Shown: positions 32,571-44,621, counted from the first letter of the stretch. The stretch is DNA of 64,000 nt from Caenorhabditis remanei (GCF_010183535.1 NC_071332.1:19778001-19842000); one strand, 5' to 3'. Translations and numbers: made by a program. The notes: generated from the letters alone by a model not told the origin.

Positions 32571-33551
32571 TTACATATTATAAATTGTTCTCGGACTCCT
32601 CTCGAACAAAATATAATACTTAATTAGATCAATTGAGACTCCAAATTCAGAATTTTCTATAGGAATGAACCAATTTTTCCAAGAATGCGGTCGTTTTGGA
32701 CCCAGCACTTCTTCCAGACGGTTTCGATCAACAAGCTCATTGAAATCGATTCGAATGGAGCTAGTAGTGGAGGACTGGAGACATTTCTGAAAAAAAGAAG
32801 AAAGTTGAATAATATAATTTAGGTGACTAACATCTTTCATCATGACAACATCTTCCAAAGAAATCGTCTCCACTTGCACAAAAATGTCATCGAAATTCAG
32901 AAAATGGTTAAGTGACTCCACGATAGTAAAATTTCGAATGTCAATCTCCTTGGCCTGCTTCCACTGGTCCAATTCTACAACATTATTCAATTCCAGCACG
33001 TCGTGTTTCCTTTTTGGATTGGATATATTAATCTTCTCAGTTGTTATGAATGGTAACACAAACATAACATCTTCTTGGTTGAAAATTTCCAACCGAAAAT
33101 GATTGACTGAAAGTGAGCGTGGTCTACATTTGAGAATCTTTGAAATCTCCTCCAGAGAGATAAATTGATCCGTTGGGTGTCGATAGTCATATGAAACTTC
33201 CATATATTCCAGTGGAGCTCTTTGAAAACTTAGAATTATCATCAGGTTCGTTAGAAATTGTTCAGAAAAGTTGTCTTCTTTGTAAGTTTTTGAAAATCTA
33301 GTTTCTGCATAGAGCACGAGATTTATTGACTCAGTTCCAATAGAGATATGGATGCTTCTGACATTTGAGTTGGGCTTGACATCGTCGATGAAGTTACGAA
33401 GGTCATGGCAGGTATGCCGGAGAGTCAATCTGAAAAAAAAAACCCACTTAGAGAATTGAAAATCTTAGAAAAAAACTCACATGGACTTAAAATCCAAGTG
33501 TTCCAGAATATTTGTTAGTGCAATATCTGGTAGGGAAGTTAGAGAAGACAT
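32571..33551 (-). CDS. F16: F-box/FTH protein, 294 aa
   Basis: The exons are 33551-33481, 33429-32832 and 32786-32571. Exon 1 is MSSLTSLPDIALTNILEHLDF. Exon 2 starts LTLRHTCHDLRNFIDD and includes NQEDVMFVLPFITTEKI. Exon 3 is KCLQSSTTSSIRIDFNEL..SPRTIYNM. Intron 2 uses a GTTAGT donor and is 45 nt, in frame and stop-free. It is about 30 residues shorter than the array proteins because of a compact FTH region. F17 is an almost exact copy of the first 5/6 of this gene. Confidence 0.84.
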
Positions 33552-33866
33552 TTTGAATTTTCGAAGAAAAAAATCAATTGTTGCCTATCATGATTTTTCT
33601 GTTGATAAAATATTTGTCAAGGTTGCTGTGTAAACAATTTTCGTTTTCACACTATCTCTATATGATGTGAGGTTTACTTTTGCGAAATATTGTTAACTCA
33701 AAGAGAAATTAACAACGGAATTTATATTAAGTGACACACAGTGGGAGAGTGACATTTATTGTATGGAATGTGGTTTGAACATTATTAAAAAGGTTTCGGT
33801 GTTTGCAATATTTAAAAAAAAAGCATGAAATGTCTGCTCAAACATTTATTGAAGTTAAAATAGGCT

Positions 33867-34787
33867 TTAATTAGAATATGGGTACCAAGGAAGATTATCG
33901 CTGAAAAACAAAAAATTACCAAAATTCAAGCTGTCATAATAACTCACTATCCATGATACATCCTGATCTGCAAATTCTGTTTTATGGAATTTGTATAATT
34001 ATAATTCAAAGTCATCCTTTGATTCCTGCCAAGTCTAATAGTCGGCATGTTTCCCAAGCTAAATGTATGGTATGGCTGAAATAAATTTTTTTGTTTGAAA
34101 TCCCAGATGGTCCCCCTTTACCTTCCTCAGCTTCCAAGTCCCCCTCTCAAAAGTCACGACCTCTGTGTGATTAATTTTCTGGTCATACATCAATATCTGG
34201 ACACTTTGAAAACTATCATCTAGTGGATGACTCTGCACATTAATCTCCATAAAGACCCATACTCCTTGGTTGAAAAGATCCGGCTCATCTAGCAAGGCTG
34301 CTGGCAGTTCTACAGTACCTACACCAGCTACAGTAGGATTCACTGCGTAGAATAGGTAGTTTGTCATGAAGATAGTGGTGACATCAGCATCCTAAATTTA
34401 TATATTTGGAAAAATAACTTTGTGACGCTACCTACAGTAAGATTTTCTGCAAATCCACAAAATCCGTTAGTCTTCACCGATAGGTCATATAGAGACTGCT
34501 TATCAGAGCCACCCGTTGCATCTGAGCTAACAAATGTTTGCAGGGATACATGTTGGTCTCTTAGTCGAGTAAGTAACAGGGAACTATCACTTGTATCCGG
34601 GTAACGCTTTGCAAGAATGAAAATCACCGATCCGCAGACAGGGGATACTGTATTTTCAAGGAATTTCTGAAAACTTTATGGAATTTTTGTCAAATTTAGA
34701 CTAGTTACTCACTTCAATAACCTTTAGAACGTCACTTCCAGTACGGGGACTTGGAAAACTTAACTTTGGATCTGGAAGATTGTTCAG
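33867..34787 (-). pseudogene. Q: 5'-truncated copy of a secreted vWA-like gene
   Basis: The segments on the minus strand are 34787-34713, 34666-34436, 34391-34122, 34075-33948 and 33900-33867. All have intact splice sites and open frames (FILAKRYPDTSDSSLLLTRL, MTNYLFYAVNPTVAGVGTVE, ending YPYSN). Only the region from SVLNNLPDP onward is present: the first exons, including any signal peptide, were cut off where the F17 copy joins at about 34788-34799. It is a near-identical inverted copy of the 3' two thirds of R. It could be expressed only from a new start, so it is probably dead. Confidence 0.8.
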
Positions 34788-35599
34788 AACACTTTTTTTC
34801 GAATGGAGCTAGTAGTGGAGGACTGGAGACATTTCTGAAAAAAAGAAGAAAGTTGAATAATATAATTTAGGTGACTAACATTTTTCATCATGACAACATC
34901 TTCCAAAGAAATCGTCTCCACTTGCACAAAAATGTCATCGAAATTCAGAAAATGGTTAAGTGACTCCACGATAGTAAAATTTCGAATGTCAATCTCCTTG
35001 GCCTGCTTCCACTGGTCCAATTCTACAACATTATTCAATTCCAGCACGTCGTGTTTCCTTTTTGGATTGGATATATTAATCTTCTCAGTTGTTATGAATG
35101 GTAACACAAACATAACATCTTCTTGGTTGAAAATTTCCAACCGAAAATGATTGACTGAAAGTGAGCGTGGTCTACATTTGAGAATCTTTGAAATCTCCTC
35201 CAGAGAGATAAATTGATCCGTTGGGTGTCGATAGTCATATGAAACTTCCATATATTCCAGTGGAGCTCTTTGAAAACTTAGAATTATCATCAGGTTCGTT
35301 AGAAATTGTTCAGAAAAGTTGTCTTCTTTGTAAGTTTTTGAAAATCTAGTTTCTGCATAGAGCACGAGATTTATTGACTCAGTTCCAATAGAGATATGGA
35401 TGCTTCTGACATTTGAGTTGGGCTTGACATCGTCGATGAAGTTACGAAGGTCATGGCAGGTATGCCGGAGAGTCAATCTGAAAAAAAAAACCCACTTAGA
35501 GAATTGAAAATCTTAGAAAAAAACTCACATGGACTTAAAGTCCAAGTGTTCCAGAATATTTGTTAGTGCAATATCTGGTAGGGAAGTTAGAGAAGACAT
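34784..35599 (-). CDS. F17: near-identical truncated copy of F16, chimeric C-terminus, 239 aa
   Basis: The exons are 35599-35529, 35477-34880 and 34834-34784. The block 34799-35608 matches 32750-33560 with only a few differences seen, one changing MMKD to MMKN. Ten codons into exon 3 the match ends (SSIRKKVF) and the frame runs into gene Q sequence, stopping after 17 codons instead of 72. The F-box and the whole FTH exon are kept, so the protein could still function without its C-terminal exon. It is a very recent duplicate. Confidence 0.75.
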
Positions 35600-35777
35600 T
35601 TTGAATTTGAACGAAATAAAAATCAATTCATGCTTATCATGACTTTTTTGTTTGGCTAGGCGTGATATTTATTTGCACACTGATGTCAGGTTTAGTGTTG
35701 TGAAATCATGCTAACTCAGAAAGAAAAATTATCGGCGGGAAACATTACTTTCGAATATTTACTCCACTTTGAATAAA

Positions 35778-36672
35778 ATGAAGCCTTTATTTTCTGATAT
35801 TCCAATTGAAATTGTTCTTAAAATTGTGAAAAGTGCAACATGGAGAGATGTGTAAGTTTTCGGATTTTTTCAAAGACTCATCATTATCGTTTAATTTTTA
35901 TTAGCACGGCACGCTTTTTCAAACCGCGCTCTACCGAAATCGAAGAAAATTGTGTGCGAAATTGAGAGACTCACTATGAGAGAAAAAGGGGATTTCGGTG
36001 GAGCGCAATTGTAAGAACTGTGCCGAGCTTATAGATGTATATAATTTTTTCAGAATCTCCCTGCGTCAAGTGTCCCGAGATATCCGCTCGATCATCGACT
36101 CCACTCCACTTTTCTATAAAAACGCTTCTATAAAAATACGAGGAAATGAAACAATTGTTACTTGTGACTCTACTTCGGAGGTGTTTCCACACGCATCCAA
36201 AACAGTTTTCGAAGAAAATATCACTAAAATTTTCCAAGATTTGAAACGTTTATGCTGTCATCCAAGACTTCTAATCAACTATTTTATTGTGAACAACGGT
36301 CACCAGATCCCCTATTATTTCCCTGAAAATATGGATCAAGTTTTCAGCAAATTTTATGAGGAATTCAGTCGTCTGAAAACACAACTATCCGCGTCCAACA
36401 GCTTTCTCCCTGTTGAAAAAGTTCGAATTGAATCCAATACAATGCTTCGAAACGTGTTTCTAAATTTATTTCAACCGGGAAAACTCGAGAAACTTGATTT
36501 GGATGGATTCGCATGGTCTCATGACACTATGGAATTGGAGCAGTTTAAACAAGCCAAAAAGTTCAAGTTCACTGGTTGGACCAATCTTTATACAAGAAAC
36601 AAAATGAATCATTTTTCAAATTTTGATATGAAAGCGAAGGTGCTTAGCGTGAAGGAGGTGGTTGAGTTTTAA
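35778..36672 (+). CDS. F18: F-box/FTH protein with missing C-terminal exon, 230 aa
   Basis: The exons are 35778-35851 and 36054-36672. Exon 1 is MKPLFSDIPIEIVLKIVKSATW. Exon 2 starts ISLRQVSRDIRSIID, a diverged form of LRKTCxxLRxFID. It contains an FTH-like region with LFQPGKLEKLDLDGF and ends VKEVVEF with a stop. At that point a GTAAGT lies 4 nt past the stop, and downstream sequence to 36775 (EKRIQMKVDTKSVEIERII) could be the remains of exon 3, so the stop is probably secondary. Intron 1 contains a small palindromic element. It may be a degenerating gene. Confidence 0.65.
35908..36024. repeat. Small palindromic MITE in F18 intron 1
   Basis: GGCAC..GCGCTCTACCGAAATC on the left pairs with GATTTCGGTGGAGCGC..GTGCC on the right, 117 bp in all. 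Most of the intron consists of it. Confidence 0.7.
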
Positions 36673-36778
36673 AATGTAAGTTTTTTTGTTGATCGAATCT
36701 ATGAGATTGAGGAGAACGAAAAAAGGATCCAGATGAAAGTTGATACAAAGTCTGTGGAAATTGAGAGAATAATTTAAT

Positions 36779-37250
36779 AATTCATTTTTTGTTATTTGAA
36801 TAAATTTATAATATTGTCAATTTTTGCTTATCATGAATTTTATGTTTGGCAAGGTTGTATTGTGAGTGATGTTTGTTTGCACACTTTCTTAATATGATGT
36901 CAGAAATGGCTTTTCAGGGATATAAACGACTCAAGAAAATCTGGAAAAATTAAAGTAATGCTAGATTTTTTCTCAACTTTCTGACTTGTCTATATCACTG
37001 AAAACCGATCACTAAATTATTGAAAGTGATATAATTAGACACCCCCGCCCTCATTAACTGGGCGCGGTCACCTTAATCCCTTCCGAAACATTGTTGATTA
37101 GGTAATCCGAAAACTATATAAACCAGTGATAACCTTCAAATTCTCACTGTAATCACCCACCCTCCCGGCACCCAACCATATTCATACCACCCAATAATAA
37201 CATAATTGCAGGGTATCATATATCAGAACTTCCCAATTTTCAAGTTTCAG
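36779..37250. other. Spacer before R with a duplicated F-box upstream module
   Basis: 36826-36902 (TTATCATGAATTTT..TTTGGCAAGG..ATGATGTCAG) resembles sequence just upstream of F16 (33580-33672) and F17 (35630-35692). ACTATATAAACC at 37113 is TATA-like. No ATG-bearing signal-peptide exon for R could be found here. Confidence 0.45.
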
Positions 37251-38396
37251 CACCCTGCTTACCCACCTCCAAGTCTACATTCCTCTTCGCCTATTCCAAT
37301 GATGTGGAGCCGGGAATAGTTGAGCACGCGGCGAAGCGTATCAATGAAGTGGCTGATCAGTTCTTAAAATCCCCTAACAAACGATTCCGGGTTCTTGCTA
37401 GTGTTCGGTTTGATGTGAACAAGAAAAATGAGCAAATATATTATAATACATCTGGACCTGGGTTTTATGACAGTGTTCTGAACAGTCTTCCAGATCCGAA
37501 GTTGAGTTTTCCAAGTCCCCGTACTGGAAGTGACGTTCTAGAGGTTATTGAAGTGAGTAACTAGTCTAAATTTGACAAAAATTCCATAAAGTTTTCAGAA
37601 ATTCCTTGAAAATACAGTATCCCCTGTCTGCGGATCGGTGATTTTCATTCTTGCAAAGCGTTACCCGGATACAAGTGATAGTTCCCTGTTACTTACTCGA
37701 CTAAGAGACCAACATGTATCCCTGCAAACATTTGTTAGCTCAGATGCAACGGGTGGCTTTGATAAGCAGTCTCTATATGACCTATCGGTGAAGACTAACG
37801 GATTTTGTGGATTTGCAGAAAATCTTACTGTAGGTAGCGTCACAGAGTTATTTTTTAAAATAAATTAATTTAGGATGCGGATGTCACAACTATCTTCATG
37901 ACAAACTACCTATTCTATGCAGTGAATCCTACTGTAGCTGGTGTAGGTACTGTAGAACTGCCAGCAGCCTTGCTAGATGAGCCGGATCTTCATAACCAAG
38001 GAGTATGGGTTTTTATGGAGATTAATGTGCAGAATCATCCACTAGATGATAGTTTTGAAAGTGTCCAGATATTGATGTATGACCAGAAAATTAATCATAC
38101 AGAGGTGATCACTTTTGAAAGGGGGACTAGGAAACTGAAGAAGGTAAAGGGGGACTTTCTGGGATTTCAAACAAAAAAATTTATTTCAGCCATTCCATAC
38201 ATTTGACCTGGGAGACTGGCCGACTATTAGACTTGGAAGGGAACAGAGGATGACTTTGAATTATAATTATAACAATTCCAAGGAACAGAATTTGCAGATC
38301 AGGATGTATCATGGATAGTGAGTTAGGACAGCTGGAATTTTGGTAATTATTTTGGTTTTCAGCGATGATCTTCCTTGGTACCCATATTCTAATTGA
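37251..38396 (+). pseudogene. R: secreted vWA-like gene lacking a visible first exon
   Basis: The exons are 37251-37552, 37599-37829, 37874-38143, 38190-38317 and 38363-38396, all in phase, giving about 321 residues from APCLPTSKSTFLFAYSND to LPWYPYSN. The order (a hydrophobic strand FLFAYSND, then RFRVLASVRFD, then GSVIFILAKRYPD, LRDQHVSLQTFVSS and a downstream beta-rich part) suggests a von Willebrand A-like fold. In S the same exon is preceded by a signal-peptide exon, but none with an ATG is visible within 400 bp upstream of R. Either the exon is distant or R is a pseudogene. I believe the family is nematode-specific (perhaps DUF7154). Confidence 0.65.
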
Positions 38397-38526
38397 AGAA
38401 CAAACATTTCATGTCTTCAATTATAAAAAAAAATTCCGCTGTGATCTGGATGTTTGAAATAATTTTCGATTTGATAAATCATTTGCATTTACCAGTTAAA
38501 AAATATAATGATCAGAAAGCAGAATA

Positions 38527-39671
38527 TCAGCATCGTTCGAATCTTATAAGTTCAGAACAGACTTTTAAAGTAAATCCTCCATTCTTCTTTTCCAATTCTC
38601 CGAATTTCCAATTGTCACCATCATTAACCATAGGGGGTCCAAATAGCTCGTGTAGTTTGTGCTCTCCAACAAATTCACCAAACTCGAACTGGAATAGACT
38701 GGCAGTGGGGGAATTGAGGAATGTCTGAAACATTTTTATATAATTAAAAAATGGCTAAGTATTATTTAAATTACTTTACCTCTTTCACAGCCAATACATC
38801 CTCTATTTTGAGTACTTCCATTGTCGCAAAAACCCGCTCAAATCCAGAGAACACCTGGATTGGTGCTCTCAACCAGAAATTGCCAATCTCCACCTGCTTT
38901 ACCGATTTCCACTGGGATAGGTCTGAGATTTCAGACAAGTCCAAAATGATACCACAACTTGTCGCATGAACGATTTGAATCCGTTCCAGACAGTCGATAT
39001 ACGGTAGGATTGACATTATATGACTACTATCAAAAACTTCGAAGCGTATATGACGGACTGGAAGTGGGCGTGGAGACCGATTTTGAAGAATAACTCCGAG
39101 ATTTTTAAGGGTTTCGTCGTTTTCTAATTGATCTTCTATTACTATCACGAAGCGATCCAACGGAACCTTTTTCAGACTTAGAATGTATCCGATGTCGTTG
39201 AGAAATAATTGCTGATAATTTTCCTTTTTGAAAGTTTTGAATCTCCTTTTGATCTTGTTCTCCACGTGACCTCCATTTTTATAATATACGATATTCGAGG
39301 TAGAGGAGTGGAAGGATAGCATTATCGATTCGTTGAATAGAATAACGGACAGTCGGGAGACTGGAGGGTCCGGGTTGTTTTCAGAAATAAAATCGCGGAG
39401 GGTGTGACAGGTTTTGCGGAGGTTTATGCTGAAATTGTTTTATTTTCTAGTTTTTACAAAATTTTCCAGGAAAAAACTATGAAAACTCACATCGATTCTA
39501 AATCGCAATGTTTCAACATCTCTCGCATGACTACTTCGGGAAGTTTGCATAAATAATTTGGCTTTTCCTTCTTTTTTCTAAAAAAGAAACTAGTTTTCAG
39601 TTTTTTTCAAATTAAGAATACAAAACTCACTTCCGGAGTATGAATCGGACAGCTTTTCGGAGTTTTTTCAT
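38527..39671 (-). CDS. F19: F-box/FTH protein, 324 aa
   Basis: Four exons: 39671-39631, 39577-39491, 39428-38780 and 38724-38527. A tiny basic first exon (MKKLRKAVRFILRK) precedes the F-box exon (KPNYLCKLPEVVMREMLKHCDL). Exon 3 opens INLRKTCHTLRDFIS and carries FTH sequence to LAVKE, with a GTAAAG donor. The last exon is TFLNSPTASLFQFEFGEF. The same four-exon layout with a 35-41 nt first exon occurs in F20 and F28. F19 and F20 are divergent, with 202 bp between their start codons, so they probably share a promoter region. Confidence 0.8.
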
Positions 39672-39873
39672 GATGTTGAAATCGATGAATGAAAGGAAGG
39701 AGTGGGTGAGTAGGGAAGCGGAAGGAAAGTTAGATTTAGACGAAAAAGGACGGCGGAGAAATAGTGGTGGGCGGTGGAGGCTGTCTTGCGGGACAAATAA
39801 ATGTGTTAAAACACGTCGCCCAGTTATATTTCGAAATATTTTTTCATTTCTGTTTTTTTTTCAACAAGCTGCT

Positions 39874-41017
39874 ATGAATCTTGCCAAGAACTTTATTGCT
39901 TCGTTATCCCAAAAGTGAGTATTTATTTATTATTTATTTTCTCGCCAAACCCATTGAATAATTTCAGAAAACCCCCGGATTACCTTAGTAGGATGCCTGA
40001 ATTGGCTATGGCTGGAATTTTGGATCATTGCGATTTCCTGGATGTGTAGGTCTCAATTTTTCTTTCATACTTCCTTTTTAAAAAGAATTTTCTAGTCAAC
40101 GCCTAAGAAAAACGTGTCGCTACCTCCGTAACTTCATTGATGACGTTAAACCAGATGCCAAGATAATCAATATGAATATCACACTGACCGACTTTTCGAT
40201 TTGTCTGGAATTCCAGACAAGATGCAAATTTCATCTGGAATATTACAACGATCAATATATAATTAATAGGATAACCAAGAAAAAAAGAGTTCTGAAGCGT
40301 CAAAGTGCCCGACAGCGGTTTTTCAAAGATATCATCTACATTCTCAGTCATCAGAAGTCGTCATTCATCAATTTCAATATTGCATTGAATTTTTACCACC
40401 AACAGATTAATGCCAACGAGTTTTTGGGCGTTTTGAATATAATTTTCAAGTCAAGACCACGCCCACTTTCCACCGAAACTCTTGGATTACGAGTTTCCGA
40501 TGGAGAGAATATTCTAGCAATCTTATCTTGCTTGGAAGTGAAAAATGTATCAATTCTCAACGCGAATGGCTTTAGTACCTTGTTGGATTTGGGTACTGTA
40601 GCGGAGTTGACGCAGTGGAAGCAAGCAAAACAAATTGAGATTCGACATTTCCTGGTGGATGGGGATATCTTTCGGAAATGTTCAAATCTTGAAAAAGCTT
40701 ATATTCAATTTGCGGAACTTCGATTGGAGCATGTTTTATTGTTGAGAGAAGTGAGCCATTTCTAGTTGCCTCGGTTTCCCTACTATGATATTTTATTCCA
40801 GACGTTCCTCAGCTCCCCAGCTGCTAAATTCTTCCATTTTGGGTTTCATTCTTTCATTGAACGGCACCAGCTGTTCGAGGCGCTAGGACCACCTAACTCG
40901 GAGACAAGTGCTGTCAAGAACTGGTTTTTTAGAATACCAGGGAGCAATGAGGGTGTAGCAGTGAGGCTATTGAGTTATTCAATTGATATGACAAGAATTA
41001 CAATGCCAAACATGTGA
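39874..41017 (+). CDS. F20: F-box/FTH protein, 329 aa
   Basis: Four exons: 39874-39914, 39968-40045, 40096-40750 and 40802-41017. The first exon is MNLAKNFIASLSQ. The F-box exon is KPPDYLSRMPELAMAGILDH. Exon 3 starts QRLRKTCRYLRNFIDD then VKPDAKIINMNI. FTH features include ENILAILSCLEVKNVSIL and EHVLLLRE. The last exon is TFLSSPAAKFFHFGF..TRITMPNM. An orphan F-box exon at 47943-48020 (DYLSRMPGLAMAGVLDH) is its closest relative. Donors GTAGGT and GTGAGC are non-standard but usable. Confidence 0.82.
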
Positions 41018-41146
41018 AATTAATTTTTTATTGAAATGATCAAATAACAGTTATCAGTTGCATTGTCACAGCGTTATACCGTCTTAAAAATGTAAAATGT
41101 TATAACTTATGGATCTATTCGATAAAAAATTATTCAAGAAGACAAT

Positions 41147-42703
41147 TCAATTTGGAAACGGAATCCATTGAATACCATCTCTGAAAAAATGAAATTATTT
41201 TGATTAATTTATAAATTTCATTGATTTCCTCTACCCTCTCTTAGTAAACATTCTGATTTGCAATTGTTGTGGGTCACTCAATGAATAATTATAGCTCAAT
41301 GCAACTTGTTGTTCTCGTCCGATGTGTATGTACGCGGATGTAATATAAAAAGTGGGATTTGCCTGTAAAAAAACTTGTAACTAATATACTTTTACCTAAT
41401 ACTTACATTTTTGAACTGCCAGTTATCTCTTTCGTACATAATAGTTTGAGTATTACTTGTGGCCACATCATGAAAGGAAATGTTCAGACTGTTGAAACTA
41501 TCATCCAAGGCTAGAATTAATTTAAATTTCTTAATTTCAGCGTCCTAATTTTTGTATACAATCACTCACGATGATCCTGAATATTAATTTCGAGTAAGCT
41601 ATATACAAAATTGTTATTTGGATCAATTTCTGGTACTAGAGCTGGTGGCAAAATCAGAGAACCTGTCCCGGATACTGTAGGATTGACAGCATAAAACAAA
41701 TAGTTTGCGTCAAGTTCATTTGCTAATCCATCATAGGTGTTCCCCTGAAATTTTATAATAATCTTAATTGCATCTGAATTTCAGAATTGAAAATAATACC
41801 CAAAACTTATTCGAAAATCCGCTGAAGCCATTGGTATTTATTGATAAATCATACATAACTCTGAAATTTGTTCCACCCCCGGAAGGTTCAGAGCTGATAA
41901 GAGTCTGAAGGGACACATGGAACCCTTGTAGTCGACTGAACAGTTCTTGAGCCTCAAATTCATTTGGATACCGTTTCAAGATGATAAAAATAGTAGAGCC
42001 ACACACTGGTGCTACACTGTTTTTTAGAAATCTCTGAATTCATTCTAAACAGTTTATCTATTATAGAAACTTACATCAATAACCCTCAGAATATCACTTC
42101 CAGTCTCCGAGCTGGGAAAACTCAGTGATGGATCTGGTAAATGACTCAAAACGGTTTCATTGAAATCACTGAAACAAATTGTTTTACTGAAAATCATATT
42201 GAATAACAACTCACCTGCCAATATAGTTATAAAATATTTCACCATCTTGTACTGTGTCAAAACGAACACTTGCAAAAACTCGAAAGTGGTTTTTTGTATT
42301 GTTTGAATTATAATAACTATTAAACGCTACAGTATACGCTGCCTCTAGCACAGTTTCATTATCAAAATCATTGGAATAAGCGAATAGGTAGGTGGAATTG
42401 GAGTGAGGAGTGCAGGGAGCTGAAATTTTTTTAAATTAAAACTTTTAAAAAAAATTCTTATCTGAAAACTCGTTTAGCTAGTCCTAGTAACTACTGCTAT
42501 TTATTTTTTACGGGGAATTCTTTCAGGGTTTTTTTTTGGGCGTTATAGAGAATACATACTTAATCATCATGAAAATGTTCATTCCTTTATAACTAACCTC
42601 TATTTCCGGTGGTGTTATCAGTTTGAGGCGTTTCTAGACAGGCAGAAACGTGTGACAGGAAACAGAAATCGGGAAAAAATAATGCATAGTTGAAATTCTT
42701 CAT
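41147..42703 (-). CDS. S: secreted vWA-like protein, 359 aa
   Basis: Eight exons fit in phase: 42703-42598, 42419-42215, 42168-42075, 42033-41800, 41744-41570, 41510-41407, 41362-41235 and 41180-41147. The first encodes MKNFNYALFFPDFCFLSHVS ending AC, a plausible signal peptide, then a short N-glycosylation-rich linker (DNTTGN). The core follows: YLFAYSND, FRVFASVRFD, GSTIFIILKRYPN, FHVSLQTLISSEPSGG. This resembles a vWA-type fold with a C-terminal beta domain. Several NxS/T sites fit an extracellular protein. It is older than the R/Q pair, with clearly diverged residues and two extra introns. The function is unknown; secreted families of this kind are expanded in nematodes. Exon 4 and 5 borders are the least certain. 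Confidence 0.75.
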
Positions 42704-42891
42704 ATAAAAAGGGAAACATTCGAAATAGTTGTGCGGCGAGTTTTTCTTTCTGTAAATTTTCAATTCGAATTTGTGTCCCGCTGGAATATTTTCTACAAAA
42801 AACAGGAAATTAAGGTTTTTATATCTTCATTTTTATGAAAATTATCGAGACAATTAAAAAAGTTCAAAGCGATTCACATAAGTATTCGTCT

Positions 42892-44072
42892 TCAGTGAAT
42901 CGGTTGCCAGTACATGCGCTGTTCGTAAGGATAATAAACCAGCTGAAGTTTTTCAGAAATCCGATAAAAAAATCGACGTTGTGGATGTCCGATTATGTTC
43001 TTGAAACGACGTTTGTCGGGAAAATTTTGGTAAGAAATATGCATTCCTGACAGACAGTTTGTTGTGAGGAGTGTCTGAAAACATAAGGTGTTGGAAATTT
43101 GACTGAATATACTTGAATAACCTCTTGGTATTTCAGTATATCGTTACAGTAAATTGTATGCATATTAACATGGAGCTCAGGCACATGAGCAATAGAACGT
43201 AGTGAGGAGGAGATGATGAAATGGAATACACGGAGCTCATTCAGATTTTCAGCGCATTCCAGTACACTAAGATCAAGCATTGCTCTGTTTTTCAGATCTA
43301 TTGGGTGATCCGCTATTCGACACACTTTCAAACGTTTTAAGGACTTCAGATTGGTATAATAAAGCAATTTCATCAGTTGCTTTTGTCCACGTACTGAAAC
43401 TTCCAGATCCTCAACTTGCAATGAGCGATCCCATGACTCCAGAACTTTCATCAGACTATCAAACACTTTATCGAATAATACGGGCTCTGGAACTTCATGA
43501 CCGTTTTTAATAATGAATTCATTTCGTTCCAACTGTAGCTTTGTCAACAATGATTTTTGGTTTTTCAGCATTGGAATCAGAAAATCTTCAGAAAACACAT
43601 CGACAAAGTTTCCGTTTAGTTTTTGTTGAGTTATGTTGCAATCGTAGGTTTTCACTTCACATCCATTTTCACTTTCTATGTAAGTCGTCTTGATAGTTTT
43701 GGATGATGGATATCCTTTCATGAGAACAGTCGCTGATCCTAATACTGAGTTCCCTGTTATTTTTATTTTGAAATCCTTTAATCCGCTATCTACTTTCACA
43801 TAATCAATAAATTGCCGGAGTGAATAGCTTGTTTTCCGGAGCTTCTGGCTTAAAATCGCACGTTATAGATTATAGAGAACCAGAAAAACTCACATTGTCA
43901 GAAAATCAAGATTCTTCAAAATTTCTCTCATTACTAGATCCGGCATGTCCAATAAGAAAACATCTTGGATTATTGGAGTTGGTGGCAACACTGCAACAGG
44001 CGAATCCAAAACAGGAGGTCTCTTGGATTTACGGGATGGAAGGCAGCACGAGAAGAATTTGAATAGAGACAT
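42892..44072 (-). CDS. F21: F-box/FTH protein with MSLF-CC leader, 362 aa
   Basis: The exons are 44072-43894, 43848-43122 and 43074-42892. The leader MSLFKFFSCCLPSRKSKR is followed by a Pro-rich linker (DSPVAVLPPTPIIQD) and the F-box (FLLDMPDLVMREILKNLDF). Exon 2 starts QKLRKTSYSLRQFID and includes the SRDR / QVEDLEVSVRGQKQLMKLL pattern typical of this subfamily. Exon 3 is TLLTTNCLSGMHIS..MYWQPIH. The intron 1 acceptor reads TTTTAAG, an unusual -3 base. The promoter lacks a clear AGGTCA; a degraded TGGATC lies at 44131. Confidence 0.82.
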
Positions 44073-44621
44073 TTGGAAATGAATGGTTTTTTTCTTTTTT
44101 TGAAAGAAATGAGAAAATTTTTAACTCTTGTGGATCTTTGTAAACTAGTTCTTCTTCATCCGCTTTTGTAATTTTTAATACACGTGTTGCCCGACAACTT
44201 TATACGGGCGGTTTTTTTCCTGAGTTTTCGGCAAGGTACAAAAATTGCGTCGATAAGAAATAATTCAATTTCCAAATTAAATTTGCTGGAAACGCACTTT
44301 GTAATGTTTATGAAGACATTGCGGAATCCATAATTGAATAACTCTAATATTCATTTCTTTAATTGTCTCAAGTGTTAACCAGTGATGAAAAAAACTTATG
44401 AACAAATCCGTACGCAGTTTTTTGTGCCTTACGAAACAGTCTTCTTATCGTCAGATCTGGTAATGAGAGGAAATTTTGAAGAATCCTGACTTTCTGTCAT
44501 GCTGGATTATGTTCTTCTAGGAAAACATGAAATTTCGAATGTTATAAGTTCATTATCATAAAAATTAACGAAACAATAAAAAAAACCAAAATTGGTTTAT
44601 AAAACTATTTGTGAGCAAGTA
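44073..44621. other. Spacer between F22 and F21
   Basis: Apart from the orphan fragment at 44451-44504 and a degraded F21 promoter (TGTAAACTAGTT near 44139), nothing is recognised. Confidence 0.4.
44451..44504 (+). pseudogene. Orphan F-box exon fragment
   Basis: CAGATCTGGTAATGAGAG and GAAATTTTGAAGAATC match the PDLVMREILKN codons of MSLF-type exon 1, but on the plus strand, with an inserted G after AGAG and no leader. It is a remnant of a lost plus-strand member, perhaps the former divergent partner of F21. Confidence 0.65.
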
